Shown here one piece after another: positions 1 to 6,145 of a DNA stretch of 11,047 nucleotides (position 1 is its first letter; the number at the start of each line of letters is the position of its first letter). The stretch covers positions 1-11,047 of the forward strand of contig CAZDAM010000107.1 in the NCBI GenBank assembly GCA_964503595.1, in the 5' to 3' direction. The notes beneath the pieces are model-generated. The model made no database searches and was not told the DNA's origin. It saw nothing but the letters and a program-made list of their open reading frames with translations. The stretch is from CAZDAM01 sp964503595 (lineage in GTDB: Bacteria > Muiribacteriota > UBA6191). The position numbers were made by a program, and so were the translations under genes.

Positions 1-339
1 GTACCTTCAATGCCATTGAGTGGTGTCGCCACAACAGCTCCAAAGTTTCAGCTGCAGGTGAAAGGCTGTAAGAGCTTAATCGCCCTGTTCATTCCGTTTT
101 CTGTAATTATCGCAGCTCTTCGCTTCACGCCGATCACGGATCTTGCCAAAAAGCTGTTTCCCTTTGAATCTGTCTTGTAATTCGGCTCGCTGGCATCAAC
201 AAACCGATGCACAGCTTCTGAGAACCTGGCAATCTAGATCAATTTACACAATTACACAGCCAGTTCGATTCCTTTTCCTTTTACCGGTTGGAATCTGTCA
301 CGGGACAGGTTGAAGACACTATTCTGGCCCAGGTAGTGA
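1..339. other. Gene-poor left edge, probably decayed sequence
   Basis: I see no convincing gene here. A plus-strand frame is open from the window edge to a TAA at 178-180 (59 codons, no defined start), but it resembles nothing I know, and other frames, including the opposite strand, are open over similar lengths. The stretch from about 240 to 339 leads in frame towards the HNH endonuclease fragment but ends in consecutive TAG and TGA stops at 334-339. The region could be the eroded upstream part of that gene or the end of an older neighbour. A translated database search of 1-340 would decide. Confidence 0.4.
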
Positions 340-371
340 AATCTGTGCTGGATACGCCTGTCACGGGACAG
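295..371. repeat. Two identical 14-bp imperfect palindromes, 63 bp apart
   Basis: The 14-mer CTGTCACGGGACAG occurs at 295-308 and 358-371. Each copy has 5-bp inverted arms (CTGTC and GACAG) around a 4-base centre. The 63-bp offset is exactly 21 codons, so both copies encode Leu-Ser-Arg-Asp-Arg in the frame of the HNH fragment. The flanks of the two copies do not match beyond the 14-mer. They may reflect a small internal duplication, paired sites for a dimeric DNA-binding protein, or chance. The repeat itself is directly visible; its function is unknown. Confidence 0.6.
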
Positions 372-591
372 AAAAAGAAAACCGGTTCCGGCAGAGGTAA
401 AGCATGCTGTCAATCTGCGCGATGAGGGCCAGTGTACCTTCCATTTCAAGGGAAAACGCTGTGAAGGAAGGCGGTTTTTGCACATCCACCACAGAATTCC
501 GGTCTCAAAGGGCGGAAAGAACACGATGGAAAATCTGATGACGCTCTGTTTCAGACATCATGCTCTGGTGCATGAAAGGAGCAGGGAGTAA
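340..591 (+). pseudogene. HNH endonuclease C-terminal fragment
   Basis: This plus-strand frame is the only recognisable coding remnant on this strand. It encodes the C-terminal half of a common HNH endonuclease family: a KPVPAEVKHAV stretch, then RDEGQCTF, KGKRCEGRRF, the core HIHHRIPVSKGGKNTMENL and a closing LCFRHHALVHE, ending at TAA 589-591. The His-His pair, the central Asn and the final HH are all present, as are three Cys positions of the CTF, RCE and LCF motifs. The frame has no plausible start, and TAG and TGA lie directly upstream at 334-339, so the N-terminal part typical of the family is missing or unreadable. I infer a pseudogene, left over from a mobile or selfish nuclease gene. 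It converges with the minus-strand nucleotidyltransferase-like remnant. The family call is firm; its inactive status is likely but not proven. Confidence 0.72.
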
Positions 592-864
592 AAACCCGGG
601 TTTCTTTATTTTTATCCAAATTGCTCTAGTCATCCATAACAAAGAACCCGTATTCCAGTACCCGAAATCGGAACAAAAATACACATCGGGGCCAACCATG
701 AAACGGCCCTCATAGTGAATCTTCTTATAAATCATGAGCTCTTCAATCAGGATCAACGAAACTTCTATTCCTGCATATTGCCCGGTTACAGAATTGTGGT
801 AGGGGATATTCCGATCTTTCAAAAGGCCCGCCAGCCATTTCAGGGCTATGGCAACTTTATCCAT
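505..864 (-). pseudogene. Decayed nucleotidyltransferase-like gene downstream of mtaB
   Basis: The ATG at 862-864 lies inside the end of mtaB, sharing 8 nt (ATGGATAA), a layout typical of translational coupling. The product opens MDKVAIALKWLAGLL followed by a NIPY segment. This resembles the start of small nucleotidyltransferases related to PF10706, which begin with a similar KALKW-IVxxLxxHNIPF pattern. Further on, a VGPDVY stretch and a LLWMT stretch resemble their FGPxxY and LLxMT motifs. The family's GG-LAA-YG segment and the D-I-D-I metal-binding acidic motif are absent; a divergent sequence with no Asp in the right place takes their position. From about 600 leftwards the frame only reads the antisense of the HNH fragment, so the last third is not native. 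I infer a pseudogene. The family assignment comes from remembered motifs and is tentative. It has 119 codons in all. Confidence 0.4.
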
Positions 865-2161
865 TGTCGGAAACAAGAACCCCCTGGGCCAGATTCCCAT
901 TTGATTCTTCAATCCGGATCCGGATGCGGGAAAGCTCCAGATTTTTATCACATTTAAGAATAACGGGAATATAGTTTTCCGTCATGGCCTTCAGAAAGCC
1001 TTCCGGGGCACCACCGCGCTCGACAACAGCGTCCAGGGTCTTTCCCTGCATGGACTCCATGAAGGCCGCCTTACGGCGATTGGAGTAATCGGTAAAAATA
1101 TGGTTTCTTTCCTTGCGCTCAGCCTCGGTATTCAAAGCCTCCAGTCGCTCGGCAACAGTTTTTTTACGGGATGAGAATGTGAAGACGTGGAGATAGTCCA
1201 AAGGCATGGATTCCAGAATTTCCCGGCTTTGCTCAAACATCGCCTGATCTTCGGTTGGAAATCCCACCATGACATCAGCACCAAGACACATATCCGGGCG
1301 GTGCTTTTTCAGGTATAAGAGCTTCTCCCGGTAATCCTCAACGGTGTAATGCCGGCGCATGTCTTTCAGAAGCTGATTGTGGGCCCCCTGGAGCGGAATA
1401 TGCAGGTGAGGGCAGATTTTGGGATTCTGAATGACAAGATCCATGAACTCCTGGGTGACATCCTGGGGCTCAATGGAGGAAATCCTGATCAGCTGCAAAG
1501 GCTCTATTTTAAGAATCTTCTTAAGAAGCCCCATGAAATCAAGGTCTTCAAAGGTGTACTGGCCGATATTGACCCCGCTCAAAACAATTTCGGGGTAGCG
1601 AGGAGCCAGCTCTTCAATCTGTCCCAGAACCACTTTTGGATCAATTCCACGGGAACGGCCCCGGGCACGGGGAATGATGCAGTAGCTGCAGAAGGCATCG
1701 CAGCCATCCTGAACTTTCAGGAATGGACGGGACTGGAACTCCACCGTCCCAAAAATCTGGGAGTGGAACTCAGCCTCGGGATCCATGCCATCGAGATCAT
1801 CCGAAAGAATCTGGCCGAATTTATCCTTTTCAAAATTGGAAAGGAGTAGGTCCGCTCCCTGCTTTCGGGCATCTTCCGCATCGGTCTGAGCCCAGCATCC
1901 GGTCACCACGATGTAGGCTTCTTCCATTTTACGGCGAAAGCGTCGCACCATTTTGGCAGAATCCCTGGAAGCTTCATGGGTCACGGAACAGGTATTAACC
2001 ACTACCACATCAGCTAGATCGCGACTCCTGACCGGCTTGAGTCCCAGCCCCTCGGCCTGATTGCGCATCAGTTCCAGTTCATAGCGATTCAGTTTACAGC
2101 CCACCATGTCAAAGCAGATGGTGGCATTTTGCGGGATACGGCGCTCCGTCAGTTTTTCCAT
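857..2161 (-). CDS. mtaB: tRNA (N6-threonylcarbamoyladenosine-37) methylthiotransferase MtaB
   Basis: Radical-SAM methylthiotransferase, predicted to convert t6A to ms2t6A at position 37 of ANN-decoding tRNAs in the cytoplasm. Counting from the ATG at 2161 (434 aa), the N-terminal UPF0004 domain carries three cluster cysteines in GCKLN (C22), NTCSVT (C58) and GCWAQ (C89). The radical-SAM CxxxCxxC follows in QDGCDAFCSYCIIPRARGRS (C154, C158, C161). A GVNIGQY motif, RISSIEP, GADVMVGFP and a C-terminal TRAM-like region come after. GCKLN, NTCSVT and GVNIGQY favour MtaB over MiaB or RimO. An upstream TTG at 2179 is in frame, but the ATG has a GGAG 7 nt upstream, so I prefer it. The usual SGSD-type segment after the PLQ motif reads GAHN here. 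It is separated from priA by 566 bp and may have its own promoter. A decayed gene overlaps its stop. Confidence 0.9.
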   Translation of the reverse strand: MEKLTERRIPQNATICFDMVGCKLNRYELELMRNQAEGLGLKPVRSRDLADVVVVNTCSVTHEASRDSAKMVRRFRRKMEEAYIVVTGCWAQTDAEDARKQGADLLLSNFEKDKFGQILSDDLDGMDPEAEFHSQIFGTVEFQSRPFLKVQDGCDAFCSYCIIPRARGRSRGIDPKVVLGQIEELAPRYPEIVLSGVNIGQYTFEDLDFMGLLKKILKIEPLQLIRISSIEPQDVTQEFMDLVIQNPKICPHLHIPLQGAHNQLLKDMRRHYTVEDYREKLLYLKKHRPDMCLGADVMVGFPTEDQAMFEQSREILESMPLDYLHVFTFSSRKKTVAERLEALNTEAERKERNHIFTDYSNRRKAAFMESMQGKTLDAVVERGGAPEGFLKAMTENYIPVILKCDKNLELSRIRIRIEESNGNLAQGVLVSDNG

Positions 2162-2168
2162 GCCCAGT

Positions 2169-2172
2169 CTCC
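2169..2172 (-). promoter_or_regulatory. Ribosome binding site that sets the mtaB start
   Basis: On the minus strand GGAG lies 7 nt before the ATG at 2159-2161. It supports that ATG over the in-frame TTG six codons upstream, which has no comparable site. Confidence 0.65.
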
Positions 2173-2233
2173 GGGTCAAATCTCAATTTTTTGGGGCACA
2201 GACTAATCGTTTCCTCACATTGAGGCAAGTTCC

Positions 2234-2626
2234 TCAGATTGCCATGGCGCGAACCTTGCCCGCTCCGGAGTTTTCGGCCTGCCCAAATCCGGTGACTTCC
2301 AGACCACAGAGGTTGCCCACCGCAGCAGAAGGGGCAATCGCTTCGAATTCAGCCTCACCGAAGACTTTGACGAAACTCGCAAAAACCCCCGCATACGGCG
2401 CATGCCTAAACCTTTCTGAATGACACGAATGGTATCCAGAGGAACATCAAGATGCATACTGTGAGAACCCAGAAGCTTCCTTCCTCTGAGGGTCTGAGAA
2501 GCAAAGCCAAGACCATATGAAACCGAATGAGCAATCAGAAGGGGAGCATCCTGCCCCATGGAATTGCACATAAAGCAATAACTCGGAATATTCAAGACAG
2601 GAACTATTTCCTGACTTCGGAATCAT
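2234..2626 (-). pseudogene. Possible broken small gene with strong RBS and one internal TGA
   Basis: The frame begins at an ATG with a near-consensus Shine-Dalgarno 4-5 nt upstream, which is as good as any site in the window. It reads 59 codons to TGA (2447-2449), then continues open to TGA at 2234-2236. The first part (MIPKSGNSSCLEYSELLLYV at the start) is rich in Ser and Cys and shows no recognised domain. The second part (about 70 codons) has a more protein-like composition and ends in GKVRAMAI. If real, this is either a 59-aa small protein with non-coding sequence behind it, or a longer gene broken by a nonsense mutation or frameshift. No homology is recognised, so confidence is low. It lies about 100 nt downstream of the priA stop on the same strand. 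Confidence 0.25.
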
Positions 2627-2628
2627 GT

Positions 2629-2636
2629 CTCCTCCT
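2629..2636 (-). promoter_or_regulatory. Near-consensus Shine-Dalgarno in the priA-mtaB spacer
   Basis: The minus strand reads AGGAGGAG followed by AC and ATG. The closest full match (AGGAGG) ends 4 nt before the ATG. It is conspicuous because no intact gene follows, and it is the best evidence that a gene once started here. Confidence 0.45.
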
Positions 2637-2727
2637 GAGAAATGCAATACAATCTCTCTTTAATCATGGAAGAGAAAACAAGGAACGCCAACCCTGCTTC
2701 AGGCATCAAAAAAACATCAAATAATAC

Positions 2728-4911
2728 TTAAAAAAGCTGATCGCTATCAACAATAATTTTAACCCGGGTTCGATTCGGCGGGCGAAAACTGCGCCTGAAT
2801 TCACGAAGATGAGTCCACAACTCTTTAGAATAAGCCGTTTTCAGCACGCAGCGATAGCGATAACGACCTTCAAGCCGGGCAATTGGAGAGGGCTGGGATG
2901 GACTCAATTCCGCCTGCGAAAAATTTTCCAGAATTTTTTTCAATTCCTGATGAGCAAGCGCGCAGGCTTTGGAGGCAAGCTCCTCTTTTTCTGAAGTCGC
3001 CAGAATTTTAATCAATCGGGTAAAAGGCGGAAAGTGGGCCTCTTTGCGTCCAAAAAGTTCCTGCTCCCAGAATCCCTCAAGCTGATAGGTTTTCAAAGCC
3101 TGAAAAACCGGATGCTCCGGCTGGTAGGTCTGAAGAATCACTTCTCCACTCTTCAAAGCCCTGCCTGCCCTGCCCGCAACCTGGGCAAACAGCTGCAAAG
3201 CCTTTTCTGAAGCTGCAAAGTCCGGCATTTTCACGGATGAATCTGCATTCAGAATTCCTACGAGTGTGACATCCTCAAAATCCAGGCCCTTGGCAACCAT
3301 CTGGGTTCCAATCAGAACCTGAATCTTCTTCTGGCCCATCCGAATCAGGGTCTTCTCCAGAAAATCGTTATCCCTGGTGGTATCCGTATCCACCCGGGCA
3401 TGGGAAATTCCCGGAAAAAGGCGGGCAAAATCAGTTTCCGCCCTCTGGGTTCCAAGCCCGAAAAAGCGGATTGCCTGCACACCGCAGGATGGGCAAACCC
3501 TGGGAACTTCCGCCTTGTGACTGCAATAATGACAGTGCAGATCCCGACTGGTTTCATGGTAGGTCAGGGAGATGGAACATTTCGGGCATTCCACGACATG
3601 CGAACAGGAGCGACACATCACAAAGCTCGAGTGCCCCCTGCGATTGACGAGAAGAATCGCCTGATTGCCCTTCTGAAGCTCCTCATCCAGTCTTTTCTTC
3701 AGATAGGCCGAGAAGATGCTGCGATTCCTGCCGGCAAACTCCTGGCGCATATCCTGAATCACCACTTTGGGTGGCTCGATTCTTGAGTGCCGCACCGGCA
3801 TGGAGGCCAAGGGAAGCTCGTGATTCTGAATTCTCTGCCAGATTCCAAGGGAAGGAGTTGCAGATCCCTGAATCAGACGGGCCTTACGGGCCCTAGCCAG
3901 CATCCGGGCCGCGATCCGGGCATCATAGACAGGCTGGGTATCCTGCTTGTAGCTTCCCTCCCCTTCTTCATCAATCAGAATCAGGCTCAGATGCTTCAAA
4001 GGTGCAAACAGGGCCGAACGGGCTCCCACAATGATACGGACCCTGCCGCTCATGGCCTTAAGCCAGATATCGTAGCGCTCCCTGTCACTGACTTTACTGT
4101 GAAGAACCCGGACAAGATCGCCGAAACGCTCGGTAAACACCCGTTCCATCTGAGGCGTCAGAGCAATTTCCGGCACCAGGAAAAGAACCGACCCGCCCTT
4201 TTCAAGCTCCTGCCGGCTCAGATGAAGATAAACTTCGGTTTTACCTGCTCCGGTCACACCATAAAGATAGGATTCCGGACCCGCTTTGGAGAGAACTTCA
4301 AAGGCCTCTTCCTGCTGGGTACTCAGAGGTTTGAACCGATCCGGTACATCAACCACTGAGCCTTCACTCGGAAGGGGAGTAAAATCAGGATTCGGCAGAA
4401 TCCAGCCATCACGCTTGAGCTCCCTGAAGATTGCGGGCGAGGCCTGAAGCCATTCCTTTAAGTCCTCAGCCTCAAAATTCTCCTGCCTTCTCTCCCAAAG
4501 CCTTAAAAGGACAGCATGAAATTTATGGCGGCGCGGGGGCAGTTCAGCCATGCGGACCTGAAGGTTTTCACATGCCTGATAAAGCACTTTCTGAGGCGGA
4601 ACGTAACGGGGCAAAAGAAGGCTGGCTGCCTCACCCTCGCTTAAAACCCAGTGAACGCTTAACTCAGCCAGAAACTCAAATCCGGCTTCATCCAGTAGAG
4701 GAAAACCCTCACAAACCCCATGAATCGGTTTGAGTTCGGCCAGATCGGCCTTATCATCTTCAAGAAGGCGAGCAACGAGACCGATCAGCTCAACGGCACC
4801 AAAGGGAACTTTTACCCGGCTCCCGGAAGACACAAAGGGTTCCCATTCGGTGGGAACCCTGTAGTGATAGCGTTGAAATACGGGCCGGGGAACAATGACC
4901 TCGGCAATCAT
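2728..4911 (-). CDS. priA: Primosomal replication-restart helicase PriA
   Basis: Superfamily 2 DNA helicase that recognises stalled or repaired forks and reloads the replisome; 727 aa, close to the 732 aa of E. coli PriA. Residues 1-105 form the 3'-DNA-binding domain (RVKVPFG at 32-38). A winged-helix region follows. Helicase lobe 1 has Walker A GVTGAGKTE (218-226) and motif II at 314-317. The zinc-binding insert has all eight cysteines in four CxxC pairs (433/436, 442/445, 460/463, 473/476). Lobe 2 has GTQMVAKGLDF (535-545) and QVAGRAGR (577-584). The oddity is motif II, which reads DEEG where PriA normally has DEEH; the flanking context (GSYKQ) is intact. The start is an ATG overlapping the rpoZ stop as ATGA, so translation is probably coupled. 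coaBC, often found just upstream, is missing. Confidence 0.96.
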   Translation of the reverse strand: MIAEVIVPRPVFQRYHYRVPTEWEPFVSSGSRVKVPFGAVELIGLVARLLEDDKADLAELKPIHGVCEGFPLLDEAGFEFLAELSVHWVLSEGEAASLLLPRYVPPQKVLYQACENLQVRMAELPPRRHKFHAVLLRLWERRQENFEAEDLKEWLQASPAIFRELKRDGWILPNPDFTPLPSEGSVVDVPDRFKPLSTQQEEAFEVLSKAGPESYLYGVTGAGKTEVYLHLSRQELEKGGSVLFLVPEIALTPQMERVFTERFGDLVRVLHSKVSDRERYDIWLKAMSGRVRIIVGARSALFAPLKHLSLILIDEEGEGSYKQDTQPVYDARIAARMLARARKARLIQGSATPSLGIWQRIQNHELPLASMPVRHSRIEPPKVVIQDMRQEFAGRNRSIFSAYLKKRLDEELQKGNQAILLVNRRGHSSFVMCRSCSHVVECPKCSISLTYHETSRDLHCHYCSHKAEVPRVCPSCGVQAIRFFGLGTQRAETDFARLFPGISHARVDTDTTRDNDFLEKTLIRMGQKKIQVLIGTQMVAKGLDFEDVTLVGILNADSSVKMPDFAASEKALQLFAQVAGRAGRALKSGEVILQTYQPEHPVFQALKTYQLEGFWEQELFGRKEAHFPPFTRLIKILATSEKEELASKACALAHQELKKILENFSQAELSPSQPSPIARLEGRYRYRCVLKTAYSKELWTHLREFRRSFRPPNRTRVKIIVDSDQLF

Positions 4912-5201
4912 TCCGCTTTCTCAGCATCCTCCTGATTCTGAGCCTGCTCCAGAAGACTGGCTGCTGCATTGGCTTCGCTTTCAAGAAGGCTTTCACGAGT
5001 ACTGTCCTCATCCATATCCCAGGTCAGCTTGCTGCTTTCAATTTCACGGATGGCCAGAACGATGTCTTTTTCCCTCATTTTGCGGGAAACCTTGGACTCA
5101 ATGCCACTTTTCAGCTTGCGCACACGATTGACAATCAGGTGAGCCACATTGAACTTTCCGTCCAGGTCTTTCTGAAGTTTATCAACATTGAAATCGATCA
5201 T
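4908..5201 (-). CDS. rpoZ: DNA-directed RNA polymerase omega subunit
   Basis: Small RNA polymerase subunit that helps fold and stabilise beta prime; 97 aa. The match is to the omega core. KFNVAHLIVNRVRKLKSG (16-33) corresponds to the NRFxLVxxAAxRARQL helix, and KDIVLAIREI (45-54) corresponds to the K-x-x-x-ALREI segment. The N-terminal lead is divergent. Residues 61-97 form an acidic, Ala/Glu/Gln-rich tail (LLESEANAAASLLEQAQNQE), variable in this family. The start ATG has AGGAG 9 nt upstream, and that site overlaps the end of gmk. Position between gmk and priA is the classic location and supports the call, since sequence similarity alone is modest. The stop overlaps the priA ATG by 4 nt. Confidence 0.88.
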   Translation of the reverse strand: MIDFNVDKLQKDLDGKFNVAHLIVNRVRKLKSGIESKVSRKMREKDIVLAIREIESSKLTWDMDEDSTRESLLESEANAAASLLEQAQNQEDAEKAE

Positions 5202-5210
5202 GGAAAATAG

Positions 5211-5215
5211 CTCCT
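5211..5215 (-). promoter_or_regulatory. rpoZ ribosome binding site overlapping the gmk stop
   Basis: The minus strand carries AGGAG 9 nt before the rpoZ ATG. Its first base is also the last base of the gmk TGA (5215-5217), so ribosomes finishing gmk would reach the rpoZ site directly. Confidence 0.6.
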
Positions 5216-5835
5216 CATTTTAGGGGAATCTGTATACTAGAGAAAACTTCCTCAAGATTCAAGTGAGAAACCCTTTTTCTTTCTGAAGAGATAATTTTTC
5301 CCAGATCCCTGACTGCATCCTCAAACTCATCATTGACCAGAAGGAAATCGTAACGGGGAATTTTGGCTATTTCCCCAAGTGCATTCTGAATCCGCTTCTG
5401 AATGACTTCTTCCGAATCGGTGGCCCGCCCCCTCAAGCGCTCCTCAAGAATCGGGAATGTCGGGGGAACCACAAAAATCAGAATGACATCGGAAAGCTTT
5501 TCCCTGACCTGAAGACCACCCTGAACATCAATTTCAAGGATTACGTCGACCCCACGGGCGTTGAGTCTTTCAACCTCTTTCAACGGAGTGCCGTAAAAAT
5601 TGCCATGAACTTCGGCATATTCAAGGTAGGCCCCTTCTAAGATTCCCTTTTCAAATTCCGCGCGTTCCAGAAAACAGTAGTCTTCCCCATCCACTTCACC
5701 GGGACGGATCTTTCTGGTCGTATGCGAAACAGCAAGTCCCAGGCGAGGATTCCTTTTCAAAAGCTCACGGCAAAGACTTGATTTGCCACTTCCGCTCGGT
5801 CCGGAGACCACCAGTAGATTGCCCTGCCGTTTCAT
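5215..5835 (-). CDS. gmk: Guanylate kinase
   Basis: Phosphorylates GMP to GDP with ATP, an essential step of purine nucleotide supply in the cytoplasm; 206 aa, the normal length. The P-loop is GPSGSGKS (12-19). The GMP-binding region has SHTTRKIRPGEVDGEDY (37-53) with the conserved Ser, Arg and Tyr residues, E72, and YGTP (81-84). EIDVQG (101-106) follows, and the lid has RLRGRATDSEEVIQKR (133-148). No key residue is missing. The start ATG overlaps the remA stop as ATGA and has AAGGAG 7 nt upstream. Location between remA and rpoZ is the common arrangement. Identification is secure. Confidence 0.97.
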   Translation of the reverse strand: MKRQGNLLVVSGPSGSGKSSLCRELLKRNPRLGLAVSHTTRKIRPGEVDGEDYCFLERAEFEKGILEGAYLEYAEVHGNFYGTPLKEVERLNARGVDVILEIDVQGGLQVREKLSDVILIFVVPPTFPILEERLRGRATDSEEVIQKRIQNALGEIAKIPRYDFLLVNDEFEDAVRDLGKIISSERKRVSHLNLEEVFSSIQIPLK

Positions 5836-6143
5836 GTATCTTCTCCTTCACCCTTCAGTAGTTCTTCCGTTTCCTCATCCTTCAACAGGCTTTCCTCCCG
5901 CGCTGCCAGGCGGGAATGAACCGTCTCGGGATGAATCGCCGAAAGCACGACATGCTGGGAGTCCAGAATCAGAATGGAGCGGGTTTTACGGCCACAGGTC
6001 GCATCCACAAGAAGCCCCTTATCTCTGGCAATATCCCGTATCCTTTTGACCGGCGCAGAGCCTGGAGCAATCACGGCTACCAGCCGGTTGGCCATGACAA
6101 AGTTTCCAAACCCGATTCCTAACATCTTGAGGCGTAAACCCAT
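5832..6143 (-). CDS. remA: RemA/DUF370 family regulatory protein
   Basis: In Bacillus subtilis RemA is a DNA-binding activator of biofilm matrix and osmoprotection genes that forms ring-like oligomers. This 103-aa protein carries the full signature: GIGFGNFVMANR (9-20), APGSAPVKRIRDIARDKG (26-43), DATCGRKTRSILILDSQHV (47-65) and LSAIHPETV (67-75). The basic GRKTR patch matches the DNA-contacting GRRT loop of Bacillus RemA. A charged, Glu-rich tail (about 82-103) extends beyond the usual length of near 90 aa. The ATG has GGAG 5 nt upstream and lies 2 nt after the yicC stop; the remA stop overlaps gmk. Targets in this organism are unknown, because biofilm regulation is known only from Bacillus relatives. 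The family is certain; the function is inferred. Confidence 0.9.
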   Translation of the reverse strand: MGLRLKMLGIGFGNFVMANRLVAVIAPGSAPVKRIRDIARDKGLLVDATCGRKTRSILILDSQHVVLSAIHPETVHSRLAAREESLLKDEETEELLKGEGEDT

Positions 6144-6145
6144 GC

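Larger units (their letters stand above)
2162..2727. other. 566-bp spacer between priA and mtaB, probable decayed gene
   Basis: No intact gene is supported here. On the minus strand a strong Shine-Dalgarno (AGGAGGAG, 2629-2636) precedes an ATG at 2624-2626. Its frame runs 59 codons to a TGA at 2447-2449, then stays open for another 70 codons to a TGA at 2234-2236. The downstream segment has a coding-like codon pattern, including a GLEVTGFGQAENSG stretch. A second minus-strand frame is open across 2215-2625 and looks more coding-like in its first half (an LDVPLDTIRVIQKG stretch). That switch of the better frame suggests a frameshifted, decayed gene, but I recognise no family. Near the mtaB side CCTCA/TGAGG/CCTCA segments (2213-2236) can form alternative short hairpins without a T-tract, so no terminator is called. 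Confidence 0.45.

Noticed and set aside
2179..2179. Upstream TTG start for mtaB (and TTG at 10363 for the TPM gene)
   Set aside because: Both have a better downstream ATG: for mtaB it is backed by a ribosome binding site, for the TPM gene it places the signal peptide at the N-terminus.
2200..2236. Possible mtaB promoter (TTGCCT, 17 nt, TAGTCT) and small hairpins
   Set aside because: The -10 match is only 3 of 6 and the 5-bp hairpins lack a T-run, so neither a promoter nor a terminator can be claimed.
2106..2423. Plus-strand frame of 105 codons crossing the mtaB start
   Set aside because: Its first part is antisense to mtaB and the rest lies in the spacer opposite the broken minus-strand frame; no domain and no clear start signal.
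2700..2727. T-rich run after the priA stop as a terminator
   Set aside because: On the minus strand there is a run of seven T residues, but I find no GC-rich inverted repeat directly before it.
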